A stretch of 17,456 nucleotides of DNA from an uncultured Oscillospiraceae bacterium (GCA_902490585.1 CABUEI010000041.1:1-17456); one strand, 5' to 3'; counted from the stretch's first letter, positions 1 to 8,265 are shown. Notes: generated by a model from the letters alone, not told the origin. Numbers and translations: made by a program.

Positions 1-1
1 A

Positions 2-835
2 TATGTTCACCCCATGGCAGTATCAAATTCAAAGCGTGTAATGATCTACGACAAGGGAGGTCATGATTTCTCGCTTTTCAATAAGACAAGCGAGATTTAC
101 AAAGGCAGTATCGAAGATGAGGTCATTGTTTCGGTATTTCTGAGCAATTCCGAGCATACGGCGGTTGTAACCTCAGGCGGCCGCTACTCGAATGTTATCT
201 ATGTATATGACGGAAGCGGAAAATGGCTTTATACCCAGCGTTTCATTGACGACAACGTCATGCAGGTCGCATTCTCCGATGATAACAGATACATTTATGT
301 CACAAGAGTAACGTCGGATAACGGCGACATTGTGACAAAGCTATCAAAGTACGATCTTACCGGTGACGGTACAGAACTGTGGTCGCAGACAATCAGCGAT
401 TGCGTTTCACTGGCACTCAGCATAAACAGCAATATCCTTACGGTAACAGGCGACAGTGAGATACTGACTTACAATTCAGAAAGCGGCGAGCTGATTGGCA
501 ATTACAGCTATCAGGGAACTATAGAAAACTTTGATACGTCAACGCCGCAGAAAGTATTTGTCATTGACGATTATACCGATGACGGAAAAAAACTGATACT
601 TTTAAATGAAAAGTGTGAGGTCACGGCGAGCGTTGCTGTGACGGCAGACGTTAAGCGTATAAGAGTCGGCGATAATACAATTACAGTAATGACCGAATCG
701 GATATGACACAGTACGACTATTCGCTCGAGTCGGTTAAGAAAACTCTGCTCACCGACAGCTATTCGGATTTTATCAAGGTCGGCGGCTCAATACTCCTTA
801 TGGGATATGACAGCCTTGACTGTATACAGCTTTAA
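2..835 (+). CDS. DUF5711-family protein, beta-propeller-like (5' end cut off)
   Basis: The frame is open from the window's first bases (the codons before the ATG at 14 are sense), so this is the 3' part of a longer gene and 14 is probably not the start. About 277 residues are visible. The sequence is rich in short beta strands with turn signatures typical of WD40/PQQ-like propellers, for example YVYDGSGKWLY, FSDDNRYIYVT, YDLTGDGTELWS and TYNSESGELIG, each pairing a sensor-like strand with a D/G-rich turn. This matches my memory of the DUF5711 family, in which an N-terminal membrane anchor precedes a propeller; the anchor would lie upstream of the window. The protein is probably extracytoplasmic. 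The next gene (cvpA-like) begins 18 bp after the stop, so the two are probably cotranscribed. Molecular function is unknown. The repeat fold is fairly clear; the family name comes from recall, not a search. Confidence 0.65.
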   Translation, partial: YVHPMAVSNSKRVMIYDKGGHDFSLFNKTSEIYKGSIEDEVIVSVFLSNSEHTAVVTSGGRYSNVIYVYDGSGKWLYTQRFIDDNVMQVAFSDDNRYIYVTRVTSDNGDIVTKLSKYDLTGDGTELWSQTISDCVSLALSINSNILTVTGDSEILTYNSESGELIGNYSYQGTIENFDTSTPQKVFVIDDYTDDGKKLILLNEKCEVTASVAVTADVKRIRVGDNTITVMTESDMTQYDYSLESVKKTLLTDSYSDFIKVGGSILLMGYDSLDCIQL

Positions 836-853
836 GCATAGAAAGGACGAAAT

Positions 854-1885
854 ATGGGAACGGAATTTTTCTGGTTTTATGATGTGATACTTGCGGCGAT
901 ACTTATCGGTATGCTGTTTGTAGGTGCAAAAAAGGGATTTGTGAGAATGGTGCTGAGCCTCGGTGCTTTTATAGCTTCATTTATAATAGCTCTCGCTATA
1001 AGTGACGGTGTTTCGGGCTGGGTATACGACAGCTTTATCAGTAAACCCCTCGAACAGACTATTTCGACATCTATAAACGATGCTCTCGGTGATAATGTTG
1101 TTACACAGATTGGCAAGATAGATATGGATAAGGCAAAGATCAACGGCACAAGCATTGACAGCCTTGAACTTAAACCCGACAAGGCAGGTAAGGTAACCGT
1201 TAATCTGAATAACGTAAATCTCAGCAATACAGGTATCAGCAAGGTTGACCTTACAGCTTTCGGTGTGGATAAATCAACCGATTATTCAAATGTCAATCTC
1301 GGTTCCGTACAGATATACGAAAGTGATATCGAAAAGTACGGTATCGAAAATATGATACTTACCGAAGTTCTTGCCCAGAATATCAAGAACAGTGAGATTG
1401 CCGACAGTGTTAACGAAGTAATCGAGCAGGTGGCAGACGCTGTTCCTACACTTGACCTTAAAGGCAAGACAATTGACGATATAGACAGCGGTATGATAAA
1501 CAGTGTTGTAGTAAGTGTAGTACAGTCATCGGGTAATCCCGGCAAGGCAGTGCTTGACAATGTGGCAAAGCCGATCGTTCTGGTACCGCTGAGAACAATA
1601 ATTTTCGTTGTACTGTTCTTCCTTGTGTTTATTATTCTTTCGATAATCATCAAGGCAACTTCGCTTATCAACAAGCTTCCCGTTATCGGTAAGCTCAATT
1701 CACTGCTCGGCGGCATACTCGGACTTTTACAGGGTTTGATAATCGTGTTTATAGTTGTTATAATCGCACACATGGCGGTTGAAATGAGCAACAATACACT
1801 TATTTTCCTCAACGATATGACAATCAACAAGTCGTATGCGTTCAGCTGGGTATATAACTTCTCGTTCCTTGACTTCCTTAACTAA
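854..1885 (+). CDS. CvpA-family membrane protein with a large extracytoplasmic insert
   Basis: 343 residues. Two hydrophobic segments lie near the N-terminus (about 9-27 and 31-50), separated by the short basic turn AKKGFVR that is typical of CvpA (colicin V production) proteins. Two more follow near the C-terminus (about 246-267 and 290-310) with the motif LNSLLGGILGLLQGLI. Ordinary CvpA proteins are about 160-200 residues. Here a polar region of roughly 190 residues, rich in Asp, Asn and Ser, sits between TM2 and TM3 and is probably outside the membrane. The start is supported by GAAAGGA about 8 bp upstream. CvpA proteins have been linked to colicin V export and to envelope homeostasis, but the biochemical role is not settled. 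The gene follows the DUF5711 gene by 18 bp, suggesting that the two envelope proteins work together. Confidence 0.82.
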   Translation: MGTEFFWFYDVILAAILIGMLFVGAKKGFVRMVLSLGAFIASFIIALAISDGVSGWVYDSFISKPLEQTISTSINDALGDNVVTQIGKIDMDKAKINGTSIDSLELKPDKAGKVTVNLNNVNLSNTGISKVDLTAFGVDKSTDYSNVNLGSVQIYESDIEKYGIENMILTEVLAQNIKNSEIADSVNEVIEQVADAVPTLDLKGKTIDDIDSGMINSVVVSVVQSSGNPGKAVLDNVAKPIVLVPLRTIIFVVLFFLVFIILSIIIKATSLINKLPVIGKLNSLLGGILGLLQGLIIVFIVVIIAHMAVEMSNNTLIFLNDMTINKSYAFSWVYNFSFLDFLN

Positions 1886-1908
1886 ATACTCAGTTAACAA
1901 AAGAGAAC

Positions 1909-1914
1909 TATAAT
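1909..1914 (+). promoter_or_regulatory. Probable -10 box of the clpE-like gene
   Basis: A perfect TATAAT lies 64 bp upstream of the ClpE-like start codon. No good -35 hexamer sits 16-18 bp before it (the bases at 1886-1891 do not resemble TTGACA), so this is either a weak or activated promoter or a chance match. Its last base is shared with the 17-bp dyad at 1914-1930. Confidence 0.4.
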
Positions 1915-1930
1915 AACAGTTGATCTGTTA
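1914..1930 (+). promoter_or_regulatory. 17-bp perfect dyad, candidate operator for clpE-like gene
   Basis: TAACAG-TTGAT-CTGTTA is a perfect 6-bp inverted repeat with a 5-bp centre. It begins at the last base of a TATAAT box, so it would cover the transcription start, a typical repressor position. It does not match the CtsR heptad direct repeat (GGTCAAA-type) or CIRCE that often control clp genes in Firmicutes. The binding protein is unknown. Confidence 0.35.
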
Positions 1931-1978
1931 AGATTACTACAGAAATACAGACAGAACCTAAAGAAAGGTTGGATATAA

Positions 1979-4264
1979 ATGCTTTGTTCAAGATGTAAAA
2001 AAAGACAGGCAGTTGTGTTTATCTCGACAATACAGGGCAGTGAAAAGCGTGATGAGGGACTTTGCCTTATCTGTGCAAAAGAGCTCGGTGTTCCGCAGGT
2101 AAAGGACTACCTCGAAAAAATGGGCATCAGCGATGAGGATCTCGAAGAAAGCTACAAGATGCTTTTCGGCGAGGGCGACCCCGACACTGACGAAGACGAT
2201 GAATTTTCACCCGGCGGAGCAGGTACAATGATGCCGTTCTTCCAGCGTTTTGCTGCCGCAAACAATGCTACGGCAAACGGTGACAGCAAGACCGACGGAG
2301 AAAAGCAGGATGTAAAGGACGATAAGAAACACAATAAGAGAAAAGAAGAGAAGAAGAGAAAATTCCTCGATGCTTATTGTACAAACCTTACCGCCAAAGC
2401 CAAAAAAGGTGAGATTGACCGTATAATCGGCAGAGAAAAAGAAATCTACCGTGTAATGCAGATCTTATCACGCCGTACAAAGAACAATCCCTGTATCATA
2501 GGCGAACCCGGTGTAGGTAAAACCGCTATAGCAGAGGGTATCGCACAGAAGCTTGCAGACGGTGACGTTCCTTTCAGACTTCAGGGCAAGGAGCTTTATA
2601 TGCTCGACCTTACCGCTCTTGTGGCAGGTACTCAGTTCAGAGGTCAGTTTGAAAGCCGTGTCAAAGCACTTATCGAAGAGATAAAGAACGCAGGTAATAT
2701 AATCCTCTTTATAGACGAAGTCCATAATCTTGTCGGAACAGGCGACTCAGAGGGCACTATGAACGCCGCTAATATCCTGAAGCCCGCACTTTCACGAGGC
2801 GAGGTACAGGTAATCGGTGCTACCACATTCAATGAGTACAGAAAGTACATTGAAAAGGACTCGGCACTTGAAAGACGTTTCCAGCCCGTAACGGCAAACG
2901 AGCCCTCAATTGAGGACACAATCGAACTGCTCAAGGGTATCAAGGAGTATTACGAAGAATATCACAAGCTGTATGTAAGTGATGATATATTAAGAAGCTG
3001 TGCCGTTCTCAGTGAACGCTACATCACTGACAGATATCTGCCCGATAAGGCGATAGATCTGCTTGATGAAGCTGCTGCTTGCGCAAGTATAAACAGCAAG
3101 GAACTCACCGAGTATGAACAGCTCAAGAAGAAAAACAAGGCGCTTGAAACCGAAGAGAACAATCTGTCGGCTGAAACCGAGAACAAGGATTATCAGCGTA
3201 TAGCAGAAATAAAGACTGAGCTTGCAAAGAACACAGCCCGTATTGAAGAACTTGAACCGATGATAAAGGAAGTTCATGTTACCGAGAACGATGTGTGCAA
3301 GGTAATAGAGCTCTGGACAGGAATCCCTGCAAGTAAACTCCTTGAAACTGAGTTCAAGCGTATAGCAAACCTTGAAAGCGTACTGAAATCAAAGGTAGTG
3401 GGTCAGGACGAGGCTTGCGAGCTTGTAGCCGCCGCTATAAAGAGAACAAGAGTTCAACTCTCTGCACGCCGCAGACCTGCGTCATTCATATTCGTAGGAC
3501 CCACGGGTGTCGGAAAGACCGAACTTGTAAAGGTACTTGCAAATGAGCTTTTCAATACTGTCGATCCGCTTATCAGACTTGATATGTCTGAGTTTATGGA
3601 AAAGCACAGTGTTTCGAGAATTATCGGTTCTCCGCCCGGATATGTAGGATATGATGAAGCAGGACAGCTTACCGAAAAGGTACGCAGAAAACCTTATTCG
3701 GTAATCCTTTTTGACGAGATTGAAAAGGCTCACCCCGATGTAATGAATATCCTCTTACAGATTCTTGACGAGGGCAAGGTAAACGATGCTCACGGCAGAA
3801 CTGTAAGCTTTGAGAATACCGTAATCGCAATGACTTCAAATGCAGGCTCGTCATTCAATACAAGCGGACTCGGCTTTGCAAAGAGTGAGGAAGATATCTC
3901 CAAGGATAAGGCTATGAAGGCTCTCGGCGAGTTCTTACGCCCCGAGTTTTTAAGCCGTGTTGATGAAGTTGTTGTATTCAAGCCTCTGTCGCTTGAAGCA
4001 TATAACGGTATTGCCCGTCTTATGATAGGCGAGATGAAAGAACCTCTCGGTGAGAAGAATATCACCCTCAACGTAACCGATGCGGCTTACGACCTTGTTG
4101 CCAAGAAAGCATCGGGCGGTAAGTTCGGCGGCAGAGATGTTCGCAGAATAGTCCGCAAGGATATTGAGGATAAGGTTGCCAATATAATAGTTGACGCTGA
4201 CGGAAACGTTTCTGAAATAAACGTAGACGCAGACGGCGATGAAATAAAGGTAACAGGTAAGTAA
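1979..4264 (+). CDS. clpE: ClpE-type AAA+ unfoldase, ClpP partner
   Basis: 761 residues. ATP-driven unfoldase that feeds proteins to ClpP or disaggregates them in the cytoplasm. A four-cysteine zinc finger (C3-x2-C6, C29-x2-C32) opens the protein; the double Clp_N repeat of ClpA/B/C is missing and is replaced by an acidic then lysine-rich linker (about 45-120). AAA module 1 has Walker A GEPGVGKT (175-182) and Walker B ILFIDE (242-247). A short UVR/M-like coiled coil (about 380-430) follows. AAA module 2 has Walker A GPTGVGKT (507-514) and Walker B VILFDE (575-580). The tripeptide LGF (631-633) sits where the ClpP-docking loop is found, so ClpP contact is likely. This architecture is that of ClpE rather than ClpC; B. 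subtilis ClpE is somewhat shorter (about 700). An AAAGG ribosome site precedes the ATG. The transcript probably ends at the hairpin 4273-4315. Confidence 0.85.
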   Translation: MLCSRCKKRQAVVFISTIQGSEKRDEGLCLICAKELGVPQVKDYLEKMGISDEDLEESYKMLFGEGDPDTDEDDEFSPGGAGTMMPFFQRFAAANNATANGDSKTDGEKQDVKDDKKHNKRKEEKKRKFLDAYCTNLTAKAKKGEIDRIIGREKEIYRVMQILSRRTKNNPCIIGEPGVGKTAIAEGIAQKLADGDVPFRLQGKELYMLDLTALVAGTQFRGQFESRVKALIEEIKNAGNIILFIDEVHNLVGTGDSEGTMNAANILKPALSRGEVQVIGATTFNEYRKYIEKDSALERRFQPVTANEPSIEDTIELLKGIKEYYEEYHKLYVSDDILRSCAVLSERYITDRYLPDKAIDLLDEAAACASINSKELTEYEQLKKKNKALETEENNLSAETENKDYQRIAEIKTELAKNTARIEELEPMIKEVHVTENDVCKVIELWTGIPASKLLETEFKRIANLESVLKSKVVGQDEACELVAAAIKRTRVQLSARRRPASFIFVGPTGVGKTELVKVLANELFNTVDPLIRLDMSEFMEKHSVSRIIGSPPGYVGYDEAGQLTEKVRRKPYSVILFDEIEKAHPDVMNILLQILDEGKVNDAHGRTVSFENTVIAMTSNAGSSFNTSGLGFAKSEEDISKDKAMKALGEFLRPEFLSRVDEVVVFKPLSLEAYNGIARLMIGEMKEPLGEKNITLNVTDAAYDLVAKKASGGKFGGRDVRRIVRKDIEDKVANIIVDADGNVSEINVDADGDEIKVTGK

Positions 4265-4272
4265 ATATAACA

Positions 4273-4315
4273 GGGCATTGCATTATCGTAAACAAGTAAC
4301 GCAATGCCCGTTTTA
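4273..4315 (+). terminator. Hairpin terminator after clpE-like gene
   Basis: GGGCATTGC (4273-4281) pairs with GCAATGCCC (4301-4309), extended by TTA/TAA after one mismatch, and is followed by GTTTTAT. The T-run is short, so termination may be partial and some reading through into the SDR gene is possible. Confidence 0.6.
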
Positions 4316-4332
4316 TAGTCGAAAGGATTACT

Positions 4333-5037
4333 ATGGCGGTAATTATTACAGGCGGTACAGGTGCTATCGGCAGTGCAATGGCACGAGCCTTTGCAAAAAC
4401 AAACGATGTAGCGATAATTTACAAAAGTTCCGATGACAAGGCAAAACTGCTTGAGCAAGAAATCGGTTGCAAAGCTTATAAAGCGGACGTATCTTCCGCT
4501 CCCGAAGTATCTTCTGCTATAGAACGTATAGCGGCGGATTTCGGAAAAATCGAAGTGCTGATAAATAATGCAGGGATATCCCAGATAAAGCTTCTGAGTG
4601 ATGTTACCGAGCTTGACTGGTACAATATGGTTGATGTTCACCTGACAGGTGCGTTCAATATGACAAAGGCGGTACTGCCTTATATGATCAATCGTAAACA
4701 GGGAAGTATCATCAACATTTCGTCAGTCTGGGGTGTGTACGGAGCGTCATGCGAAGTGCCTTATTCAACAGTCAAGGCAGGGCTTATCGGTTTTACAAAG
4801 TCGCTGTCTAAGGAAGTAGCCCCCAGCGGTATTACCGTAAACTGTATTGCTCCGGGGGTTATCGACAGCCCCATGAACAATGCTCATCTGTCACCCGAAG
4901 AAATGAACGAGCTGATAGAGGAAACCCCTCTCGGAAGACTGGGAACCCCTGATGATGTAGCTTCTGCCGCAGTGTATCTTGCATCCGCAGGATTTGTTAC
5001 GGGTCAGGTTCTCGGAGTTGACGGCGGATTTTATTGA
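4333..5037 (+). CDS. SDR-family NAD(P)H reductase, YmfI-like (possible EF-P 5-aminopentanone reductase)
   Basis: 234 residues, a complete classical short-chain dehydrogenase/reductase. The cofactor loop is TGGTGAIG (6-13), the NNAG motif is at 78-81, and the catalytic residues are S131, Y144 and K148 (YxxxK). It ends in GQVLGVDGGFY, as FabG-like SDRs do. The stretch SSVWGVYGASCEVPYSTVK around the active site resembles the clostridial SDRs annotated as EF-P 5-aminopentanone reductase (YmfI), which finish the modification on elongation factor P. A generic FabG-like 3-oxoacyl-ACP reductase is the main alternative, but no fatty-acid genes are nearby. The start has AAAGGA about 6 bp upstream. The gene stands alone between two hairpin terminators. 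Enzyme class is near certain; the specific substrate is inferred from motif memory. Confidence 0.85.
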   Translation: MAVIITGGTGAIGSAMARAFAKTNDVAIIYKSSDDKAKLLEQEIGCKAYKADVSSAPEVSSAIERIAADFGKIEVLINNAGISQIKLLSDVTELDWYNMVDVHLTGAFNMTKAVLPYMINRKQGSIINISSVWGVYGASCEVPYSTVKAGLIGFTKSLSKEVAPSGITVNCIAPGVIDSPMNNAHLSPEEMNELIEETPLGRLGTPDDVASAAVYLASAGFVTGQVLGVDGGFY

Positions 5038-5060
5038 TAACTTAATTTAATACATTTTCG

Positions 5061-5088
5061 GCTGTACCTTTTCGGTACAGCTTTTTTT
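5061..5088 (+). terminator. Rho-independent terminator after SDR gene
   Basis: GCTGTACC (5061-5068) pairs perfectly with GGTACAGC (5074-5081) around a TTTTC loop, followed by seven T residues. It separates the SDR gene from the sporulation genes. Confidence 0.9.
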
Positions 5089-5129
5089 ATTTTCCCGTCT
5101 GACAAACTGTAATATTATGTCCCGTGTCC

Positions 5130-5157
5130 TCATATATTGTGTTAAAACCCGTACAAG
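5130..5157 (+). promoter_or_regulatory. Possible sigma-E-type sporulation promoter of sipL
   Basis: TCATATA (5130-5136) matches six of seven positions of the sigma-E -35 consensus KMATATT. CGTACAAG (5150-5157) matches six of eight of the -10 consensus CATACAHT. The 13-bp spacer is one base short of the usual 14-15. No TTGACA/TATAAT pair is seen here. A mother-cell sigma-E promoter is what known SipL and SpoIVA regulation would predict. Confidence 0.4.
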
Positions 5158-5182
5158 AGGGAAACAGCTAAAGGAGGATTAT

Positions 5183-6712
5183 ATGGACTTTTCTGTAAAG
5201 AAAGAGCCTGTATTTGTCACGGAAGTGATATATGACGGACAGGCGGAGCAGGGGGTTGAGTTTGATTACGTCCTGCCGGATTATTATCCCGACATCTTCA
5301 AGATTTTAAGATGCACATTGCGTCCCGGGATAGTATCCTACAATATTTCGGGTGACAAACTGATATGTGACGGCGTTATCTGCATTACGGTGCTATATCT
5401 CAGCGAGGGCGGCGGAATGGAGTGCATCGAGCATCGTTACAGTTACTCAAAGACAGTCGATTTACCGAAATCCGCCGACAACGGCACGGTAACAATCGAG
5501 CCAAAGGTGGATTATGCTACCTGTCGTGCGGTTTCGGGCAGACGTATTGACGTAAGGGGAGCTGTAAGTTTCAAGATAAAAGTAAGCGCTGTAACTCCGT
5601 TTGAGATTATAACCGACATTGACGGCTGTAATATACAGACCAGAAAGAACAAGGTCTGCTGTACAAGAAAGCTCACAGCAGGAAAGCAATTCGTTATCCG
5701 TGAGGATATCGGGGTTTCGGGCATAGACGGCACTATAAAGGCGGTTGTAAGCTGTGACGCAACCGCAGTGGTAAACGACTGCAAGATAATAGCGGATAAA
5801 GTTGTACTGAAAGGCGAGGCAAAGCTCAAAGCACTGTATCTTGTCCACAACGACAGTGGTAGTTCTTTGCAGACTATGGAAGCTGAAATACCGCTCAGTC
5901 AGATTGTTGATATGCAGGGTGTAGATGAAAAGCACACCTGTTACGCATTGTTCAGAGTTTTGTCGTGTTCTCTGTCGGTTAAATCCGCCGACGATAGTTC
6001 GTCAGGCGTATTCGGCTGTGAGCTGACAGTCGGCTCTCAGATAACCGCTACACTTGAAGAAAACATTTATCCCGTTGCGGATATGTATTCTACCGCTTAC
6101 GAAACGACATTTACCACCGCCGCACTGAAGACTGAAGCCGATCACAGATTTATAAGCCAGACACTGAACATAAAACAGCTTATTCCTTGCGAAAACGGTA
6201 TACCGGACAATGTTATTGATGTGGATTGTGATGTGTCGGAGATAATCTGCCGTCCGGGCGATAACGGCGAACTGAGCATAAACGGAAAACTGCTTTGCAA
6301 TATATCAGCCGTTAAGGAAAACGAGCCGGTATTCTCAGAAAAGAACTTGCCGTTTGAAGTTTCGGCATCAATAGGCACAGTAACAACCGATTGCGTTATT
6401 CAGCCGGTTGTCAGCATTTCGTCGGTAAGCTACAGTATCACTGATGAAGGAATTGAGCTGAGATGTTCCGTTCTTATGCAGGGCTGTATGTACCTTTGTA
6501 ATACCGAGCAGGTAATAAAGCAGGTTGAGGTAAATGAGAACGCAGAGAAACCGAAGTGCGATGATTATTCGCTGAAACTGTACTTTGCTGATGAAAACGA
6601 GGATATCTGGAATATAGCAAAACGTTATAACACATCTGCGGCGGCTATAGAAGCAGAAAACGAGGTTACAGACGGCAGGGTTTCGGGATTACTTCTGATA
6701 CCTATAATATAG
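5183..6712 (+). CDS. sipL: SipL: SPOCS/DUF3794 and LysM spore-coat morphogenesis protein
   Basis: 509 residues from the ATG at 5183, which has AAGGAGG five bases upstream; an ATG at 5117 in the same frame lacks a ribosome site and would overlap the promoter region. SipL is the clostridial partner that binds SpoIVA and ties the coat to the forespore in the mother cell. The N-terminus (VTEVIYDGQAEQGVEF, then LPDYYPDIFKIL) is the typical opening of DUF3794/SPOCS proteins, and SPOCS-like beta-rich segments continue to about residue 440. The last 49 residues (from about 461, with DIWNIAKRYNTS and LLLIPII) form a degenerate LysM domain, the part of SipL known to contact SpoIVA. The length is close to C. 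difficile SipL. The next gene is spoIVA, which strongly supports the call. A 74-bp gap without a terminator suggests cotranscription. Confidence 0.85.
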   Translation: MDFSVKKEPVFVTEVIYDGQAEQGVEFDYVLPDYYPDIFKILRCTLRPGIVSYNISGDKLICDGVICITVLYLSEGGGMECIEHRYSYSKTVDLPKSADNGTVTIEPKVDYATCRAVSGRRIDVRGAVSFKIKVSAVTPFEIITDIDGCNIQTRKNKVCCTRKLTAGKQFVIREDIGVSGIDGTIKAVVSCDATAVVNDCKIIADKVVLKGEAKLKALYLVHNDSGSSLQTMEAEIPLSQIVDMQGVDEKHTCYALFRVLSCSLSVKSADDSSSGVFGCELTVGSQITATLEENIYPVADMYSTAYETTFTTAALKTEADHRFISQTLNIKQLIPCENGIPDNVIDVDCDVSEIICRPGDNGELSINGKLLCNISAVKENEPVFSEKNLPFEVSASIGTVTTDCVIQPVVSISSVSYSITDEGIELRCSVLMQGCMYLCNTEQVIKQVEVNENAEKPKCDDYSLKLYFADENEDIWNIAKRYNTSAAAIEAENEVTDGRVSGLLLIPII

Positions 6713-6786
6713 CTTGAAAAAATCTCTTTTTTCCGCACACGCAGTTATGAGATAAGGCATTTTATTAAAACAGATAAGGAGAAATT

Positions 6787-8262
6787 ATGCCAAAGTCAAT
6801 TTATAAGGATATTTCCGAGCGAACAGGCGGAAATATCTATATAGGAGTTGTCGGTCCCGTGCGTTCGGGAAAATCGACCTTTATCAGCAGGTTCATGAAC
6901 GTGCTGGTTGTGCCGTCAATTGAGGATGAGTTCCGCAGAGAAAGAGCGGTAGACGAACTTCCTCAGTCGGCGGCAGGAAAAACAATAATGACCACCGAGC
7001 CGAAATTCGTACCTGAGGAAGCGGTAAGCATAACGGTTGACGAGAGCGTCAATCTCAATGTACGGCTTATTGACTGTGTGGGTTACATAGTTCCGGGTGC
7101 AAAGGGCTATATTGAGAATGAAGCGCCACGCATGGTTAAAACACCGTGGTTTGACGAAGAAGTTCCGTTCAATATGGCGGCTGAGGTCGGAACTCATAAG
7201 GTAATCACCGAGCATAGCACAATCGGGCTAGTGGTAACGACAGACGGTAGTATCACCGATATTCCGAGAGAAGAATACGAGGCGGCTGAGGAGCGTGTCA
7301 TAAATGAGCTCAAAAGCATAAAAAAGCCGTTTACCGTAGTGCTTAACTGTAATAATCCGAAATCCGCCGAGTCAAAGGAACTTGCCGGCAGGCTTTCAGA
7401 AAAGTACGGCTGTGCCGTAACACCGCTTAATTGCCTTGATATCACGGAAGAGAATATAAAGTCACTTCTTTCCGATGTACTTATGGGCTTCCCCGTGCGA
7501 GAAATCGGTATAAAGCTTCCCAAGTGGCTTTCATCGCTCGATAACGACCATTATCTCAAAAAGCAGGTGTTTGATTCAGTTCGTGAAGCGGCTGAAAATG
7601 TGAGTTGCATGGGCGATATTGACGGCTTTATCGGAAGAATAGGGCAGTGCGAAAGTATCAGCTGTTGCAATAAGGATAAAACTGAACTCGGCTCCGGAAC
7701 CGCTTATATTACAGTAAATCTCGGTCAGAATTTATTCTATCAGGTGTTGGGCGAAACTACCGGTATCGAACTTGCCGATGAGGGCGACCTCATGCCGTGC
7801 ATGATAGAGCTTGCGAAAATCAAGAAAGAGTACGAAAAGGTGAGAACCGCACTCGAAGAGGTAAGAGCCACCGGCTACGGAATAGTGATGCCGGGAGCGG
7901 AGGAGCTTACCCTTGAAGAACCCGAGATAGTAAAGCAGGGCGGTAAGTTCGGTGTAAGACTCAAAGCGTCCGCTCCGTCTATCCACATGACGCTTGCCAA
8001 CATCAACACCGAGGTAAATCCGATAGTCGGCAGTGAAAAGCAGTCGGAGGATCTGGTAAAATACCTGCTCAGAGAATTTGAAGAAAACCCGACGAAAATC
8101 TGGGAAAGCAACATTTTCGGAAAATCACTGCACGAACTTGTAAACGAGGGACTTCACAACAAGCTCAGCCGTATGCCTGCCGATGCGAGAGCAAAGCTCC
8201 AGGAGGCTATCCAGAGAATTATCAATGACGGTTGCAACGGGCTGATATGCCTTATTTTATAA
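6787..8262 (+). CDS. spoIVA: SpoIVA, ATPase forming the spore-coat basement layer
   Basis: 491 residues, against 492 in B. subtilis. SpoIVA is a mother-cell ATPase of the TRAFAC GTPase lineage that polymerises on the forespore surface and is the platform for coat assembly. The N-terminal IFKDI-like start is kept (SIYKDISERTGG), followed by Walker A GPVRSGKST (23-31). The conserved blocks DELPQSAAGKTIMTTEPKFVP, DCVGYIVPGAKGY, STIGLVVTTDG and EAEERVINELK are all present, and the C-terminus ends in NGLICLIL, matching the membrane-targeting tail GGLIAIIL of the B. subtilis protein. AAGGAG lies six bases before the ATG. The gene follows sipL and is closed by a long hairpin at 8266-8314. I find no clear sigma-E promoter in the gap from sipL, so it may depend on the sipL promoter. 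Very sure of identity. Confidence 0.97.
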   Translation: MPKSIYKDISERTGGNIYIGVVGPVRSGKSTFISRFMNVLVVPSIEDEFRRERAVDELPQSAAGKTIMTTEPKFVPEEAVSITVDESVNLNVRLIDCVGYIVPGAKGYIENEAPRMVKTPWFDEEVPFNMAAEVGTHKVITEHSTIGLVVTTDGSITDIPREEYEAAEERVINELKSIKKPFTVVLNCNNPKSAESKELAGRLSEKYGCAVTPLNCLDITEENIKSLLSDVLMGFPVREIGIKLPKWLSSLDNDHYLKKQVFDSVREAAENVSCMGDIDGFIGRIGQCESISCCNKDKTELGSGTAYITVNLGQNLFYQVLGETTGIELADEGDLMPCMIELAKIKKEYEKVRTALEEVRATGYGIVMPGAEELTLEEPEIVKQGGKFGVRLKASAPSIHMTLANINTEVNPIVGSEKQSEDLVKYLLREFEENPTKIWESNIFGKSLHELVNEGLHNKLSRMPADARAKLQEAIQRIINDGCNGLICLIL

Positions 8263-8265
8263 CAG

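Noticed and set aside
1282..1830. A 182-codon minus-strand frame inside the cvpA-like gene
   Set aside because: It lies wholly opposite a gene with clear membrane topology and a ribosome site; its hydrophobicity is a complement effect.
4087..4641. A 184-codon minus-strand frame across the clpE-SDR junction
   Set aside because: It runs opposite two well-supported genes and through the terminator hairpin, and its translation has no recognisable domain.
5117..5182. A longer SipL start with 22 extra residues
   Set aside because: It has no ribosome site, gives a basic Cys/Arg-rich leader unlike SipL, and would put the sigma-E-like promoter inside the gene. The ATG at 5183 has AAGGAGG at ideal spacing.
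6713..6786. Terminator or separate sigma-E promoter between sipL and spoIVA
   Set aside because: Only an AT-only GAAAAAA/TTTTTTC pairing is present, too weak for a terminator, and no -35/-10 pair fits the sigma-E consensus at a sensible spacing.
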